From JBBTWV01 sp038062615 (GTDB lineage Bacteria; Patescibacteriota; Gracilibacteria; UBA1369; UM-FILTER-53-11), in contig JBBTWV010000035.1 in the NCBI GenBank assembly GCA_038062615.1, positions 1-20,408 on the forward strand: 20,408 bases of DNA. Direction: 5' to 3'. Positions 13,624 to 20,408 of this stretch are shown piece by piece. A program made the position numbers and the translations under genes. The notes beneath the pieces were generated by a model. That model ran no database searches and was not told where the DNA came from. It saw only the letters and a list, made by a program, of their open reading frames with translations. Within the stretch, counting starts at the first letter, position 1. Every line of letters starts with the position of its first letter.

Positions 13624-14899
13624 ACAGATTTTGGCAATCCTCAAAAGAAAGCTTGATGATCTCGCTGCATATGACGGAATTGATGCGGAAATACGCCGCA
13701 ATGCTCTTAAAGAAGAGTTGCAGTTTTATGTTCTCAATTTCATTTATCATCATCCAAAATACAATACATGGATAATGTATGGAGGTTCTGCGCTTCGCAT
13801 TATTCACGGGCTTGATCGCATGTCGGTTGATTTGGATTTCGAGGTCGCGCATGAAATAACGAAAAAGTTTTTGGAGGAACTGCAGAAAGAAGTTGCTGAT
13901 CACTTCACCAATACCTACGGCGCGGGAGCAGATTTCCTTACAGCCAAAATAACCATAGGAAGAGGGTTGCTTTTGAAATTCCATTTAGATGAGGAGCTAG
14001 CCGCAGGACATCCGTCAAAACAGGTGCATGTAAAAATAGACCTTAATCACTTTGTCGCTTCAAAAGCCGTCACCGAACGCAGGCCGATAAATCGCGACCA
14101 GCTTTCCTTTGTCATCGTCACTTACAATATGTCGGCGCTTATGGCGAGCAAACTTGCCGCTATTTTTCTGCGCGGGACTCGCGGAATTGGTGAGGTCACG
14201 TATGAAGAAAAAGGGCGCGATATTTATGATTTGCTCTGGTACATGGCTAAAAAGATAGTACCGGATTTTGATTATCTTGTTGCTAAAGGCATTGACGCAA
14301 AAGATCCGCGTGCACTTTTCGATCGGCTTACTCTTCAGATGAATAAAGTAAGCGATGTGAATCTTAAACAGGATCTCACGCCTTTGTTTATCAATCAGGG
14401 TTTTATTGAAAGTTGGTTGAAGAATTGGCGAGTGAGCTATCTACGGTTCCTTGATGATTATGAGATTCATGCGGTAACAGAACTTGAAAATATTGGGATA
14501 CATAAGGATTTCCGTACGGATATTTTTTCCTTTATATACTGGTATAAAACAGAAGACGGGGGGTCGGTTAGGGTTTTATGTAATATAAGTGACTATTGGA
14601 TGCGGTTTAGCGAGGGAGACCTACGAATCGAAGTAGATAAAAAGTTGGACAATAAAATCGAATTTAGTAGCGATGGATTGAAAAGTCATCCGACTTTGCA
14701 TGGTAAGTTAAAAGTTTATGCAACCCTGTTTTATCAGAAGGCTGAAAAGTATTTCAGGAAAACAAATAGAATTATGCTCGGTGATACTATCGCCACAAAA
14801 GTTATTCGCATGACGGCTGACAATTTAAACCAGAAGGAGCAGGTCGTGCTCAATAAGTCTGCTCTGCGTTCTTGTGATCTTGAGGATTTGTTGAAGTGA
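13616..14899 (+). CDS. abiEii: AbiEii-type nucleotidyltransferase toxin with long C-terminal extension
   Basis: A 427-residue protein whose first 280 residues match the AbiEii/DUF1814 nucleotidyltransferase family. Motif I is GGSALR (56-61) with the DLD metal site (72-74). A third carboxylate lies in VKIDLN (D142). The family K179 and the RDIYDL motif (201-206) follow. Characterised relatives modify the acceptor stem of tRNAs with nucleotides and stop growth or abort phage infection. The catalytic residues look intact, so it is probably active. Typical AbiEii proteins are about 300 residues; here about 150 extra residues (280-427) form a strand-rich then helical region (FSFIYWYKTEDGG, LHGKLKVYATLFYQKAEKYF) that I do not recognise. 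It might bind target RNA or sense infection, which is inference. Confidence 0.88.
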   Translation: MSEQILAILKRKLDDLAAYDGIDAEIRRNALKEELQFYVLNFIYHHPKYNTWIMYGGSALRIIHGLDRMSVDLDFEVAHEITKKFLEELQKEVADHFTNTYGAGADFLTAKITIGRGLLLKFHLDEELAAGHPSKQVHVKIDLNHFVASKAVTERRPINRDQLSFVIVTYNMSALMASKLAAIFLRGTRGIGEVTYEEKGRDIYDLLWYMAKKIVPDFDYLVAKGIDAKDPRALFDRLTLQMNKVSDVNLKQDLTPLFINQGFIESWLKNWRVSYLRFLDDYEIHAVTELENIGIHKDFRTDIFSFIYWYKTEDGGSVRVLCNISDYWMRFSEGDLRIEVDKKLDNKIEFSSDGLKSHPTLHGKLKVYATLFYQKAEKYFRKTNRIMLGDTIATKVIRMTADNLNQKEQVVLNKSALRSCDLEDLLK

Positions 14900-14912
14900 A
14901 TAAATCACTAAC

Positions 14913-14943
14913 AAAAAAATCCCCCTTTTCATCTGGAGGATTT
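14913..14943 (-). terminator. Intrinsic terminator, possibly bidirectional
   Basis: A nine-pair stem with one G-U pair (14917-14925 with 14935-14943) and a 9-base loop. Read on the reverse strand it is followed by a run of seven T (14913-14919). It lies downstream of the reverse lysine-rich gene and 14 bases after the AbiEii stop, and may serve both. On the forward strand only CTTT follows, so that side is weaker. Confidence 0.7.
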
Positions 14944-14994
14944 CTTTGGGAAGAAAAATTCAGCTCTTGAATGTATGCGCTTGCGCGCTCATCT

Positions 14995-15066
14995 TTAGAG
15001 CTTCTTTCTTTTCTTCGCGGACGAAGACTTCTTTTTCGTGGCCTTCTTCTTTTTCTTTGCAGCCAT
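14995..15066 (-). CDS. Lysine-rich 23-residue basic protein
   Basis: ATG 15066 to TAA 14995 encodes 23 residues beginning MAAKKKKKATKKK, with three Ser in the middle and a KKRKKL end. Fourteen of the 23 are Lys or Arg, with no acidic residue. The composition is like the tails of bacterial histone H1-like (HU-tail or Hc1) proteins. Binding to DNA or RNA is therefore plausible, but a short homopolymer-like ORF can arise by chance. Support for a real gene includes its intergenic position, the same strand as the membrane protein upstream, and a strong intrinsic terminator about 50 bases downstream. A possible promoter is TTGAAA (15107-15112), 17 bases, then a poor -10 (15084-15089). No Shine-Dalgarno is seen. 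Confidence 0.5.
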   Translation of the reverse strand: MAAKKKKKATKKKSSSAKKRKKL

Positions 15067-15179
15067 AATGTGCGGGGTTAAAAAATAAAAAGAAGTGAAA
15101 TATTATTTTCAAACTAAACTCATTTCAAAGAGTTGTAAAGTTTTTAATAGATAATGCTGTTTCCACTTTCAATTTTTAT

Positions 15180-16127
15180 TCACTCGTTCGACGCACTCGC
15201 GCTCATAACTTCTTGTGTTGTTTTTTCTTGCATGAGTTCCAAAAACGTAAATGTCCACACCGCGTTGGCGAAGACATTAAGAATTCCCGTGAAGTAGGAA
15301 GCCACAAACAGAGCCACAAAACTCAGTGCGATGCCAATATATATTCCAATATTCGTGAGCGTGGCGCTCGCCAAAAATCCTGCAGAAAAAAGCATCAACG
15401 CTGGTACCAACAGCACCGCAATAATATTAATGATGATTCGCAGACCGATGATGAGCATTAGAATCGCAATCAAAAAAGTATGCTGCCAGCTGAGGATCAC
15501 TAACTTGGCGCTGCGTCCCATAGCTGCCAGCACTGGCTTGCGATCCAGAACAATAAAAAATTCCGAATAGGTAAAAAGGAGCATCAAAATAAAACCAATC
15601 ACCAGCGCGGCAATAAAAACGGGAAGCAGCGTTTCAAATGCGCCCGGCCCAAGATTCCTCAAAACAAAACCTGCTTCGGTAAAAACGGAAAAAATAGAAA
15701 ATGTTTTTACGAGAAGGTGATATTCCAAAAGCGGAAGAAAAACCAAAAGCCCCAAAGAAATTCCGCGAACGGGATGAATAACGTCGCCGCCTCTCATTTT
15801 GGCGATGAGCTGAATGAGCGCTCCCTGCGATAATGTTGGCAGAAGCGCGTAAAAAATAAGAACGACTATCGTAACAATAATAGCCGGGATCCATAAGTTA
15901 GAATGTTCGCTTAAAAATTCTGCGGTTCTAGAAATAACTTCGGTGAGAAAACTGCGCGGAGCATTGTCAAAAAGTGGAGAAAATTTAAACGAATAGAACT
16001 GATAAAGAAGGTAGAGGATTCCAATGAGCGTGGTTACAAGAGAGGGGATAAACGCGTACCACCACATGAGTTTTGGGTGTTCCCGTGTAAAGTGCCAAGC
16101 CTCTGCAATAATAATTCTGGAGTTCAT
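15180..16127 (-). CDS. Polytopic membrane protein of unknown function
   Basis: A 315-residue integral membrane protein with about six hydrophobic segments, near 22-42, 80-102, 122-146, 165-190, 210-245 and 265-295. The N-terminus is cytoplasmic in appearance (MNSRIIIAEAWHFTREHPKL). A conserved-looking cytosolic loop reads DRKPVLAAMGRSAKLVILSWQHTF. The layout resembles the broad group of YciC/DUF-type and glycerophosphodiester-phosphodiesterase membrane-domain proteins, but I cannot assign it to one of these. ATG 16127 follows a perfect extended -10 (TGATATAAT) by 11 bases. It is divergent from rpsO with promoters lying side by side. Its stop is TGA, and the small lysine-rich gene follows 113 bases downstream on the same strand. 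Confidence 0.85.
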   Translation of the reverse strand: MNSRIIIAEAWHFTREHPKLMWWYAFIPSLVTTLIGILYLLYQFYSFKFSPLFDNAPRSFLTEVISRTAEFLSEHSNLWIPAIIVTIVVLIFYALLPTLSQGALIQLIAKMRGGDVIHPVRGISLGLLVFLPLLEYHLLVKTFSIFSVFTEAGFVLRNLGPGAFETLLPVFIAALVIGFILMLLFTYSEFFIVLDRKPVLAAMGRSAKLVILSWQHTFLIAILMLIIGLRIIINIIAVLLVPALMLFSAGFLASATLTNIGIYIGIALSFVALFVASYFTGILNVFANAVWTFTFLELMQEKTTQEVMSASASNE

Positions 16128-16138
16128 GCGTTGGGTGC

Positions 16139-16147
16139 ATTATATCA
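16139..16147 (-). promoter_or_regulatory. Extended -10 promoter of the membrane protein gene
   Basis: Reverse strand TGA then TATAAT (-10 at 16139-16144), the consensus extended form, 11 bases before ATG 16127. The -35 is poor. The -35 of the forward rpsO promoter begins at 16149, so the two initiation sites compete for the same DNA. Confidence 0.65.
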
Positions 16148-16148
16148 C

Positions 16149-16177
16149 TTGCGCCACTTTATCCATTTTGGTAAACT
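16149..16177 (+). promoter_or_regulatory. Promoter of rpsO
   Basis: -35 TTGCGC (16149-16154), 17 bases, extended -10 TGG then TAAACT (16172-16177). ATG 16189 follows 11 bases later, leaving room for only about 4 leader bases. Confidence 0.6.
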
Positions 16178-16188
16178 TATGCAGAATT

Positions 16189-16452
16189 ATGAAACGCGAC
16201 CGCAAGAAAAAAGTCATCGGCAGCCATGCCATTCACGCCAAGGATACCGGCTCGCACCAGGTTCAAGTGGCTATTTTGACGGAAAGAATCAGCGAACTCA
16301 GCAAGCATCTTGATGATCATCCAAAGGATAATCACTCCCGCCGTGGACTCCTTGTAATGGTAGGAAAGCGCCGAAAGCTGTTGAACTACCTCAAAGTATC
16401 GCAGAAAAAGAGCTATGACGAGCTCCTTGAAAAGTTGGATCTTCGTAAGTAA
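16189..16452 (+). CDS. rpsO: 30S ribosomal protein S15
   Basis: Eighty-seven residues, the usual S15 length. It has the family's core signature: HAKDTGSHQVQVAILTERISELSKHL, the DNHSRRGLLVMVGKRRKLLNYL helix, and the KKSYDELLEKLDLRK end. S15 is a primary binder of 16S rRNA in the platform of the small subunit. ATG 16189 is chosen because S15 proteins start just before this point and a promoter ends 11 bases upstream. The open frame runs back to 16024, but that part overlaps the divergent promoter and has no S15 similarity. The very short leader leaves no space for the mRNA pseudoknot by which E. coli S15 represses itself. It is followed by pnp, as in many bacteria. Confidence 0.97.
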   Translation: MKRDRKKKVIGSHAIHAKDTGSHQVQVAILTERISELSKHLDDHPKDNHSRRGLLVMVGKRRKLLNYLKVSQKKSYDELLEKLDLRK

Positions 16453-16471
16453 CAACCATAATCAAACTCTG

Positions 16472-16549
16472 GAGCACTTGAGTCGAGTAACAGGAATATG
16501 CGTGCGCTTGCCTCTAAGCAAGCCCACACACCTTCTTGTCACTTGGTGC
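16472..16549 (+). ncRNA. Long imperfect hairpin in the rpsO-pnp leader, likely regulatory
   Basis: The tip is a perfect 6-bp stem, GCTTGC (16506-16511) with GCAAGC (16518-16523), around loop CTCTAA. Pairing continues outward: GTG 16502-16504 with CAC 16525-16527, then a run 16490-16496 with 16533-16539 and 16484-16488 with 16541-16545, with few mismatches and G-U pairs. CTCTGGAG repeats directly on either side (16467, 16556). In E. coli the rpsO-pnp spacer holds a hairpin cut by RNase III that lets PNPase repress its own synthesis. The same job is plausible here; that is inference by position. A second inverted repeat, GAGAAA/TTTCTC (16562-16585), abuts the pnp start. Confidence 0.55.
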
Positions 16550-16586
16550 TTAGGTCTCTGGAGAAATATATCTTAATTTTTTCTCT

Positions 16587-18800
16587 ATGGACCTTATGTC
16601 AAAGGCAAAAAAAGTGGAACTTAATTTAGCTGGTAGAACGCTCACGCTCGAAACCGGTGTTTTTGCAAACCAGGCGCATGGTGCGGTGGTGGCTTATCTT
16701 GGCGATACCGAAGTTCTCGCTACGGCACTTATGTCGGACAGTCCTCGCGACGGCGTGGATTTTTTCCCGCTCATGGTGGATTTTGAAGAGCGTTTTTACG
16801 CTTCCGGAAAAATCAAAGGAAGCCGCTTCATTAAACGCGAAGGCCGTCCTTCCGATAACGCTGTTTTAACAGCTCGTCTTATTGATCGTCCTATTCGTCC
16901 GCTATTCCCTGATGGTACAGCCAATGATGTCCAAATTATTGCGACGGTGCTTTCGGCAGATATGGAAGTGGATCCGGGGACCACGGGAATTATTGCCGCT
17001 TCGGCAGCACTTATGATCTCGGGTATGCCTTTCCAAGGCCCAGTGGCCGCGGTGCGCATGGGCTATATAAAAGACAGCGAAGGTGTAGATCAGTTGGTGG
17101 TAAATCCTACTTATGAACAAATTGAAAAAGGACGTCTGGACTTGGTGGTAGCAGGAACGACTTCTGCCATTACGATGGTGGAGGCCGCCTGTAAAGAAGT
17201 CCCAGAAGACATTATGCTAGAAGCTTTAGAAATGGCCCACAAGGAGATCAAAAAGATCTGTAAGTTGCAGTTGGATTTAAGAGATATGTTGAAGCCAACT
17301 CCGCGTGAACTCATCATCTCTATGGGGAATGATGCCGCTACTGCTGCTGTTAAAGCAGCCGTTACTGAGGACATGCTGGACAAAGTCACTGGCAAAACAA
17401 AGGGCGAAGTGAAGGCTAGAATCCATGAGATTGAGGATATGCTGATGGAAAAATACGCCAAAGAGTTGGAAGAAGGTGCCTTTAGAAAGGGGGATTTAAA
17501 AGGATCTCTCAACACGTTGATAGAGAAGAACATGCGCAAAAATATTTTGAAGCATGAAACACGGGTGGATGGCCGCAAGTTGGATGAGATTCGTCCTATT
17601 GAGAGTGTTGTTGGAATTATTCCACGCACGCACGGTTCGGCACTCTTCCAAAGAGGTGAGACGCAGGCTTTAAGTCTCACTACGTTAGGTGCTCCGGGTG
17701 CTGCGCAGATTATTGATACGATGGATGTGGATATGGTGAAGCGTTATATGCATCACTATAACTTCCCGCCGTTTTCTGTGGGTGAAGTAAAACCGCTTCG
17801 TGGAACTTCTCGCCGAGAAGTTGGTCATGGCGATTTGGCTGAACGCGCTCTCATGCCGGTTCTTCCTCCACAAGAAGTTTTCCCTTATACCATGCGTGTG
17901 GTTTCTGAAATTCTAAGCTGCAACGGATCCAGTTCTATGGCTTCGGTATGCGGTTCCACGCTCTCGTTGATGGACGCGGGTGTGCCAATTATTCGTCCAG
18001 TGGCAGGTATTGCCATGGGTCTTATTACTTCTGACGATTTTGATGGCAAAAAAGGTACTTACAAAATCCTTAGCGACATCCAGGGCATGGAAGATTTTGC
18101 CGGTGATATGGACTTTAAAGTAGCCGGTAGTAGCGAAGGTATTACGGCTCTGCAAATGGATATTAAAGTAAAAGGACTGTCTCTTGATATCTTGCGCGAG
18201 GCTTTAGAAAAAGCCAAAAAGGCTCGTCTCTTCATTCTTGATGAGATGCTCAAAACTTTGGCCGAGCCACGTAAACAGCTCTCACAGTACGCTCCGCTTA
18301 TTATTTCCATCCGCATTAACGTGGATCAAATTCGCGAGGTTATTGGCAAGGGCGGCGAAACCATCAAGAAAATTACGGCTGAAACGGGCTGCGAAATTGA
18401 TATTGAGCAGGACGGTTTGGTGATGATTACGGCTGCCAATCAAGAAAAAGGACAGCAAGCCTTGGAATTTATTAAGCGCATTACCTACGTTCCTAAAGTC
18501 GGTGATGTGTTTGATGGCAAAGTTGTTCGCCTTATGGAGTTTGGTGCTTTCATTGAATTTGCTCCGGGAAAAGACGGTCTTTGCCACATCTCTCAGCTGG
18601 ATCACCGCCGCGTGAACCGCGTTGAGGACGTCGTAAAGCTTGGTGATATTATTAAGGTGAAGCTTGTGGAGGTTGATGATCAGGGCCGATACAATCTTTC
18701 GCACAAGGCTACACTTCCTCTTCCAGAGGGTGTCGTGGCAACTCCCGATATTGCCAGACGTCCGCCGCCACGCCGAACTGGTCCGCCAAGACGGTTTTAG
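16587..18800 (+). CDS. pnp: Polyribonucleotide nucleotidyltransferase (PNPase)
   Basis: A 737-residue 3'-5' phosphorolytic exoribonuclease, slightly longer than usual. The first RNase PH domain is at about 8-160 (FYASGKIKGSRFIKREGRPS, RLIDRPIRPLFP). A helical linker follows at about 245-320. The catalytic second RNase PH domain is at about 325-550, with the phosphate-binding NGSSSMAS (446-453) and the active-site stretch with D503, D509 and K511. A KH domain has IGKGGETIKKI (586-596). An S1 domain spans about 639-708, and a Pro/Arg-rich tail ends the protein. All key residues are present. ATG 16587 is followed by a second ATG at 16596. The hairpin upstream suggests leader control. Its TAG stop (18798-18800) is also the outer triplet of the large inverted-repeat element. 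Confidence 0.98.
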   Translation: MDLMSKAKKVELNLAGRTLTLETGVFANQAHGAVVAYLGDTEVLATALMSDSPRDGVDFFPLMVDFEERFYASGKIKGSRFIKREGRPSDNAVLTARLIDRPIRPLFPDGTANDVQIIATVLSADMEVDPGTTGIIAASAALMISGMPFQGPVAAVRMGYIKDSEGVDQLVVNPTYEQIEKGRLDLVVAGTTSAITMVEAACKEVPEDIMLEALEMAHKEIKKICKLQLDLRDMLKPTPRELIISMGNDAATAAVKAAVTEDMLDKVTGKTKGEVKARIHEIEDMLMEKYAKELEEGAFRKGDLKGSLNTLIEKNMRKNILKHETRVDGRKLDEIRPIESVVGIIPRTHGSALFQRGETQALSLTTLGAPGAAQIIDTMDVDMVKRYMHHYNFPPFSVGEVKPLRGTSRREVGHGDLAERALMPVLPPQEVFPYTMRVVSEILSCNGSSSMASVCGSTLSLMDAGVPIIRPVAGIAMGLITSDDFDGKKGTYKILSDIQGMEDFAGDMDFKVAGSSEGITALQMDIKVKGLSLDILREALEKAKKARLFILDEMLKTLAEPRKQLSQYAPLIISIRINVDQIREVIGKGGETIKKITAETGCEIDIEQDGLVMITAANQEKGQQALEFIKRITYVPKVGDVFDGKVVRLMEFGAFIEFAPGKDGLCHISQLDHRRVNRVEDVVKLGDIIKVKLVEVDDQGRYNLSHKATLPLPEGVVATPDIARRPPPRRTGPPRRF

Positions 18801-19111
18801 GGCCTGTTAACACAACCCACTTAGCATGGTTGGTCTGGCCAGCGAAGCTGAATTCGAGGCATGTGCCGCTAAGGCGGCATGCCGATTCTAAAGCAAGGAG
18901 GCAGGAGCACCATGTGCCTAAAGGCACATAAGCGACGAATAACAAAGAATCCAGCAAGCTGCCAGCCAACCCGAAGGGAAGCAACAAATTTTTCCCATTT
19001 CTGCGTCACTCCTCCTCGACGTACTTTATCAGTACGCCATCGTCGTCGTTTCTTGAACTGGAACAAAATTTGTTGCTTCCATGTTCAAGTGGGTTGTGTT
19101 AACAGGCCCTA
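18798..19111. mobile_element. MITE-like 314-bp element with 25-bp terminal inverted repeats
   Basis: Perfect 25-base terminal inverted repeats at 18798-18822 and 19087-19111 begin TAGGGCCTGTTAACACAACC. A second perfect 16-base inverted repeat lies inside (18977-18992 with 19065-19080, GGAAGCAACAAATTTT). Short hairpins fill the rest: ATGTGCC/GGCACAT with loop TAAA near 18912-18929 and CGTACT/AGTACG near 19019-19035. No transposase is encoded. The flanks can be read as a TA duplication (ends GGGCC...GGCCC) or as TTAG/CTAG (ends GGCC...GGCC), so the target-site rule is ambiguous; IS5-like and IS630-like targets both fit. The element fills the whole gap between two convergent stop codons. Confidence 0.75.
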
Positions 19112-20344
19112 GATATCTAAAAGTAGCAGTTTCACGGTATTTTCCACATCTTTCACGTCCAAAAAATGTGGATATATTTTGATGTTGTTGAGCCTCAAGT
19201 TGTAGTAGAGCAGGGGACGAATAAGGCTTGAGATGAAGATGTTAGTGTTTTGTTCTTTAAGAAATTTTGAGATTTGTGAAACTTGATCGAAGGTAAAAAC
19301 TTCTGGCCGGCTATAATATTTTTGAATTTTTTCATCACGGATTTCTACAAAGAAAAAGTGAAATGGTTCCGCAGGATTGTCTGCGATCTTTGATTGCAGG
19401 CCATTATCTTCTTGCACGGGTATTGCCACATGCACCACGGTTGGCTTTGGCGGATCAATATACAAAACGAGATCACCCAAATATTCCACCTTCTCGTTTA
19501 CCTCGCGGTTAAGCCGGTGGATTTCATCGCGCAGATCTTTGCTGTCGGTAAAGGGATTAATTTGCAAAAATGCTTCGCCAAAAATATAGGTTCCAGCATG
19601 TCTGAGGCGAATATTTTGCACGGCTGTCACGATTTTTGATTTCTGTAAAATCGCCTTTATTTTTGCCGTAATTTTGGGCTCATTCCAATAATCTAAAAGA
19701 TAAAAGAGCGCTTCTTTGCCGTGTTTCATGCCGGTGGCGATGATGAGCACGGCAATGAGGATGCCGATGGATCCTTCTATGTAAGGAATGTGAAGTTTAT
19801 CGGCAATGACGCTTCCAAGCACTCCCAGTGATACAAATGCATCGTTTCGTTTGTCGTAGGCGCTTGCGCGCATCGCGCTGGAATTTATCTGGTCGCCGGT
19901 TTTTCGCAAATAAATAAACGAAAACAAGGTGACCACAATGGAGATGATGGACGTAATGATACCGATGTCGTGTGCGCCGGTATCCACTTGGACAAAAAAA
20001 CGGTTTAAACTCTCCCGGAAAATTTTGTATCCGGCAAAAAGAATGAGTACCGAAATACAAAGGGTGATGAGGGTTTCCACCCGGTGATATCCGTATTTGA
20101 ATGTTTTACTGGCTTGTTGCTGGGAAAGCTTGAGACCGACATAAATGGCGGAGGCCGCGATGATATCGGTAAAACTTCCGATGGCATCGCCGGTGAGAGA
20201 AATAATATTGGTAACGTATCCGCCAAATGCCTTAATGGCGGTGAGCGCAATCAAGATAAAAAAGCTGTTACGCGCCACCTTGGTAGCATGTTTCAGGTTT
20301 TCTAAATGAACTTCACGATTTGTTTTTTGTTTTTCTTTGGGCAT
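19109..20344 (-). CDS. Cation diffusion facilitator (CDF) transporter fused to a NifX-like domain
   Basis: A 411-residue metal/H+ antiporter of the CDF family. About six membrane helices span 25-215, with a family-type TM2 (SLTGDAIGSFTDIIAAS, 49-65) and TM5 (AYDKRNDAFVS, 162-172). A cytoplasmic dimer domain follows at about 220-298. In TM2 the first metal-ligand position, His or Asp in the family, is Gly56; D60 is kept. TM5 keeps D164 and D168. The altered site suggests a changed metal preference. The last 110 residues (about 302-411) look like the dinitrogenase iron-molybdenum cofactor (NifX/NifB-tail) fold (VVHVAIPV at the start, HFFFVEI, the helix-strand TNIFISSLI, then NNIKIYPHFLDVKDVENTVKLLL). 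ATG 20344 follows an extended -10 (TGG-TAAAAT, 20370-20375) by 25 bases. Its TAG stop is contributed by the inverted-repeat element. Confidence 0.88.
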   Translation of the reverse strand: MPKEKQKTNREVHLENLKHATKVARNSFFILIALTAIKAFGGYVTNIISLTGDAIGSFTDIIAASAIYVGLKLSQQQASKTFKYGYHRVETLITLCISVLILFAGYKIFRESLNRFFVQVDTGAHDIGIITSIISIVVTLFSFIYLRKTGDQINSSAMRASAYDKRNDAFVSLGVLGSVIADKLHIPYIEGSIGILIAVLIIATGMKHGKEALFYLLDYWNEPKITAKIKAILQKSKIVTAVQNIRLRHAGTYIFGEAFLQINPFTDSKDLRDEIHRLNREVNEKVEYLGDLVLYIDPPKPTVVHVAIPVQEDNGLQSKIADNPAEPFHFFFVEIRDEKIQKYYSRPEVFTFDQVSQISKFLKEQNTNIFISSLIRPLLYYNLRLNNIKIYPHFLDVKDVENTVKLLLLDI

Positions 20345-20369
20345 ATTTTGAGGCCTCTTGAGCAGTCTT

Positions 20370-20378
20370 ATTTTACCA
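20370..20378 (-). promoter_or_regulatory. Extended -10 of the CDF transporter gene
   Basis: Reverse strand TGG then TAAAAT (-10 at 20370-20375), with no clear -35. It is 25 bases before ATG 20344, so this gene would have a leader of about 18 bases. No metal-responsive riboswitch fits in that space. Confidence 0.45.
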
Positions 20379-20408
20379 TAAAACTGCCTTTTAGGCTAGT
20401 CCTGGCCT

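Noticed and set aside
12834..14943. Integrated island with tRNA attachment site
   Set aside because: The AbiE pair follows the tRNA, but I found no repeat of the tRNA 3' end downstream and no integrase; insertion remains possible but unsupported.
16024..16188. N-terminal extension of S15
   Set aside because: The frame is open, but it overlaps the divergent gene and promoter, has no S15 similarity, and would give 142 residues against the usual 87-89.
18869..19112. Short ORFs inside the 314-bp inverted-repeat element
   Set aside because: They are Arg/Cys-rich and lack promoters, and the arms are complementary DNA; no transposase similarity is visible.
1..20408. UGA reassigned to glycine, as in Gracilibacteria/Absconditabacteria
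   Set aside because: Several genes stop at TGA in sensible places (abiEi, abiEii, the short paralog, the membrane protein), and conserved Gly positions use GGN codons.
1..20408. CRISPR array
   Set aside because: No regularly spaced direct repeats and no cas-like genes were seen.

Overview
The window looks like a chromosomal stretch of a Patescibacteria/CPR-type bacterium. That is an inference from compact genes, many apparently leaderless promoters, small or modular proteins of unknown function, and a plain housekeeping core (typA, eno, rpsO-pnp, tRNA-Arg). The standard bacterial code fits: TAA, TAG and TGA all act as stops, and none of the large genes has an in-frame TGA. No phage, CRISPR array or intact insertion sequence is visible. 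I cannot name the phylum or species from sequence alone.

Layout. Positions 1-216 hold the end of a truncated gene. Positions 486-4142 hold two forward genes, each with its own promoter: a LysM / VanY-type (M15) / DUF1615 peptidoglycan-processing fusion, and a probable peptidase C45-like Ntn hydrolase. A reverse two-gene operon of unknown paralogs (4114-6352) converges on them. It is divergent from a protein arginine methyltransferase (PRMT)-like gene at 6422-7348. Next come reverse genes for an MscS channel, TypA and enolase, with a small forward ORF between the last two. A forward metallo-beta-lactamase-fold protein that has lost its metal ligands (12103-12771) and tRNA-Arg(CCU) follow. Beside the tRNA lies an AbiE-type toxin-antitoxin pair (13012-14899) with an unusually long toxin. 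A lysine-rich 23-residue protein and a membrane protein are on the reverse strand. rpsO and pnp form a forward pair with a long hairpin between them. The window ends with a reverse cation-efflux (CDF) gene fused to a NifX-like domain.

Two features cut across the genes. First, most genes have a sigma70-type -10 element only 6-13 bases before the start codon and no Shine-Dalgarno sequence, so they are probably transcribed leaderless or nearly so; this also decides several start codons. Second, two convergent junctions (PRMT/MscS and pnp/CDF) are filled almost exactly by long inverted-repeat elements of about 153 and 314 bp. The larger has 25-bp perfect terminal inverted repeats whose outer TAG triplets are the stop codons of both flanking genes. 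They look like MITE-type elements now serving as, or tolerated as, bidirectional 3' ends.
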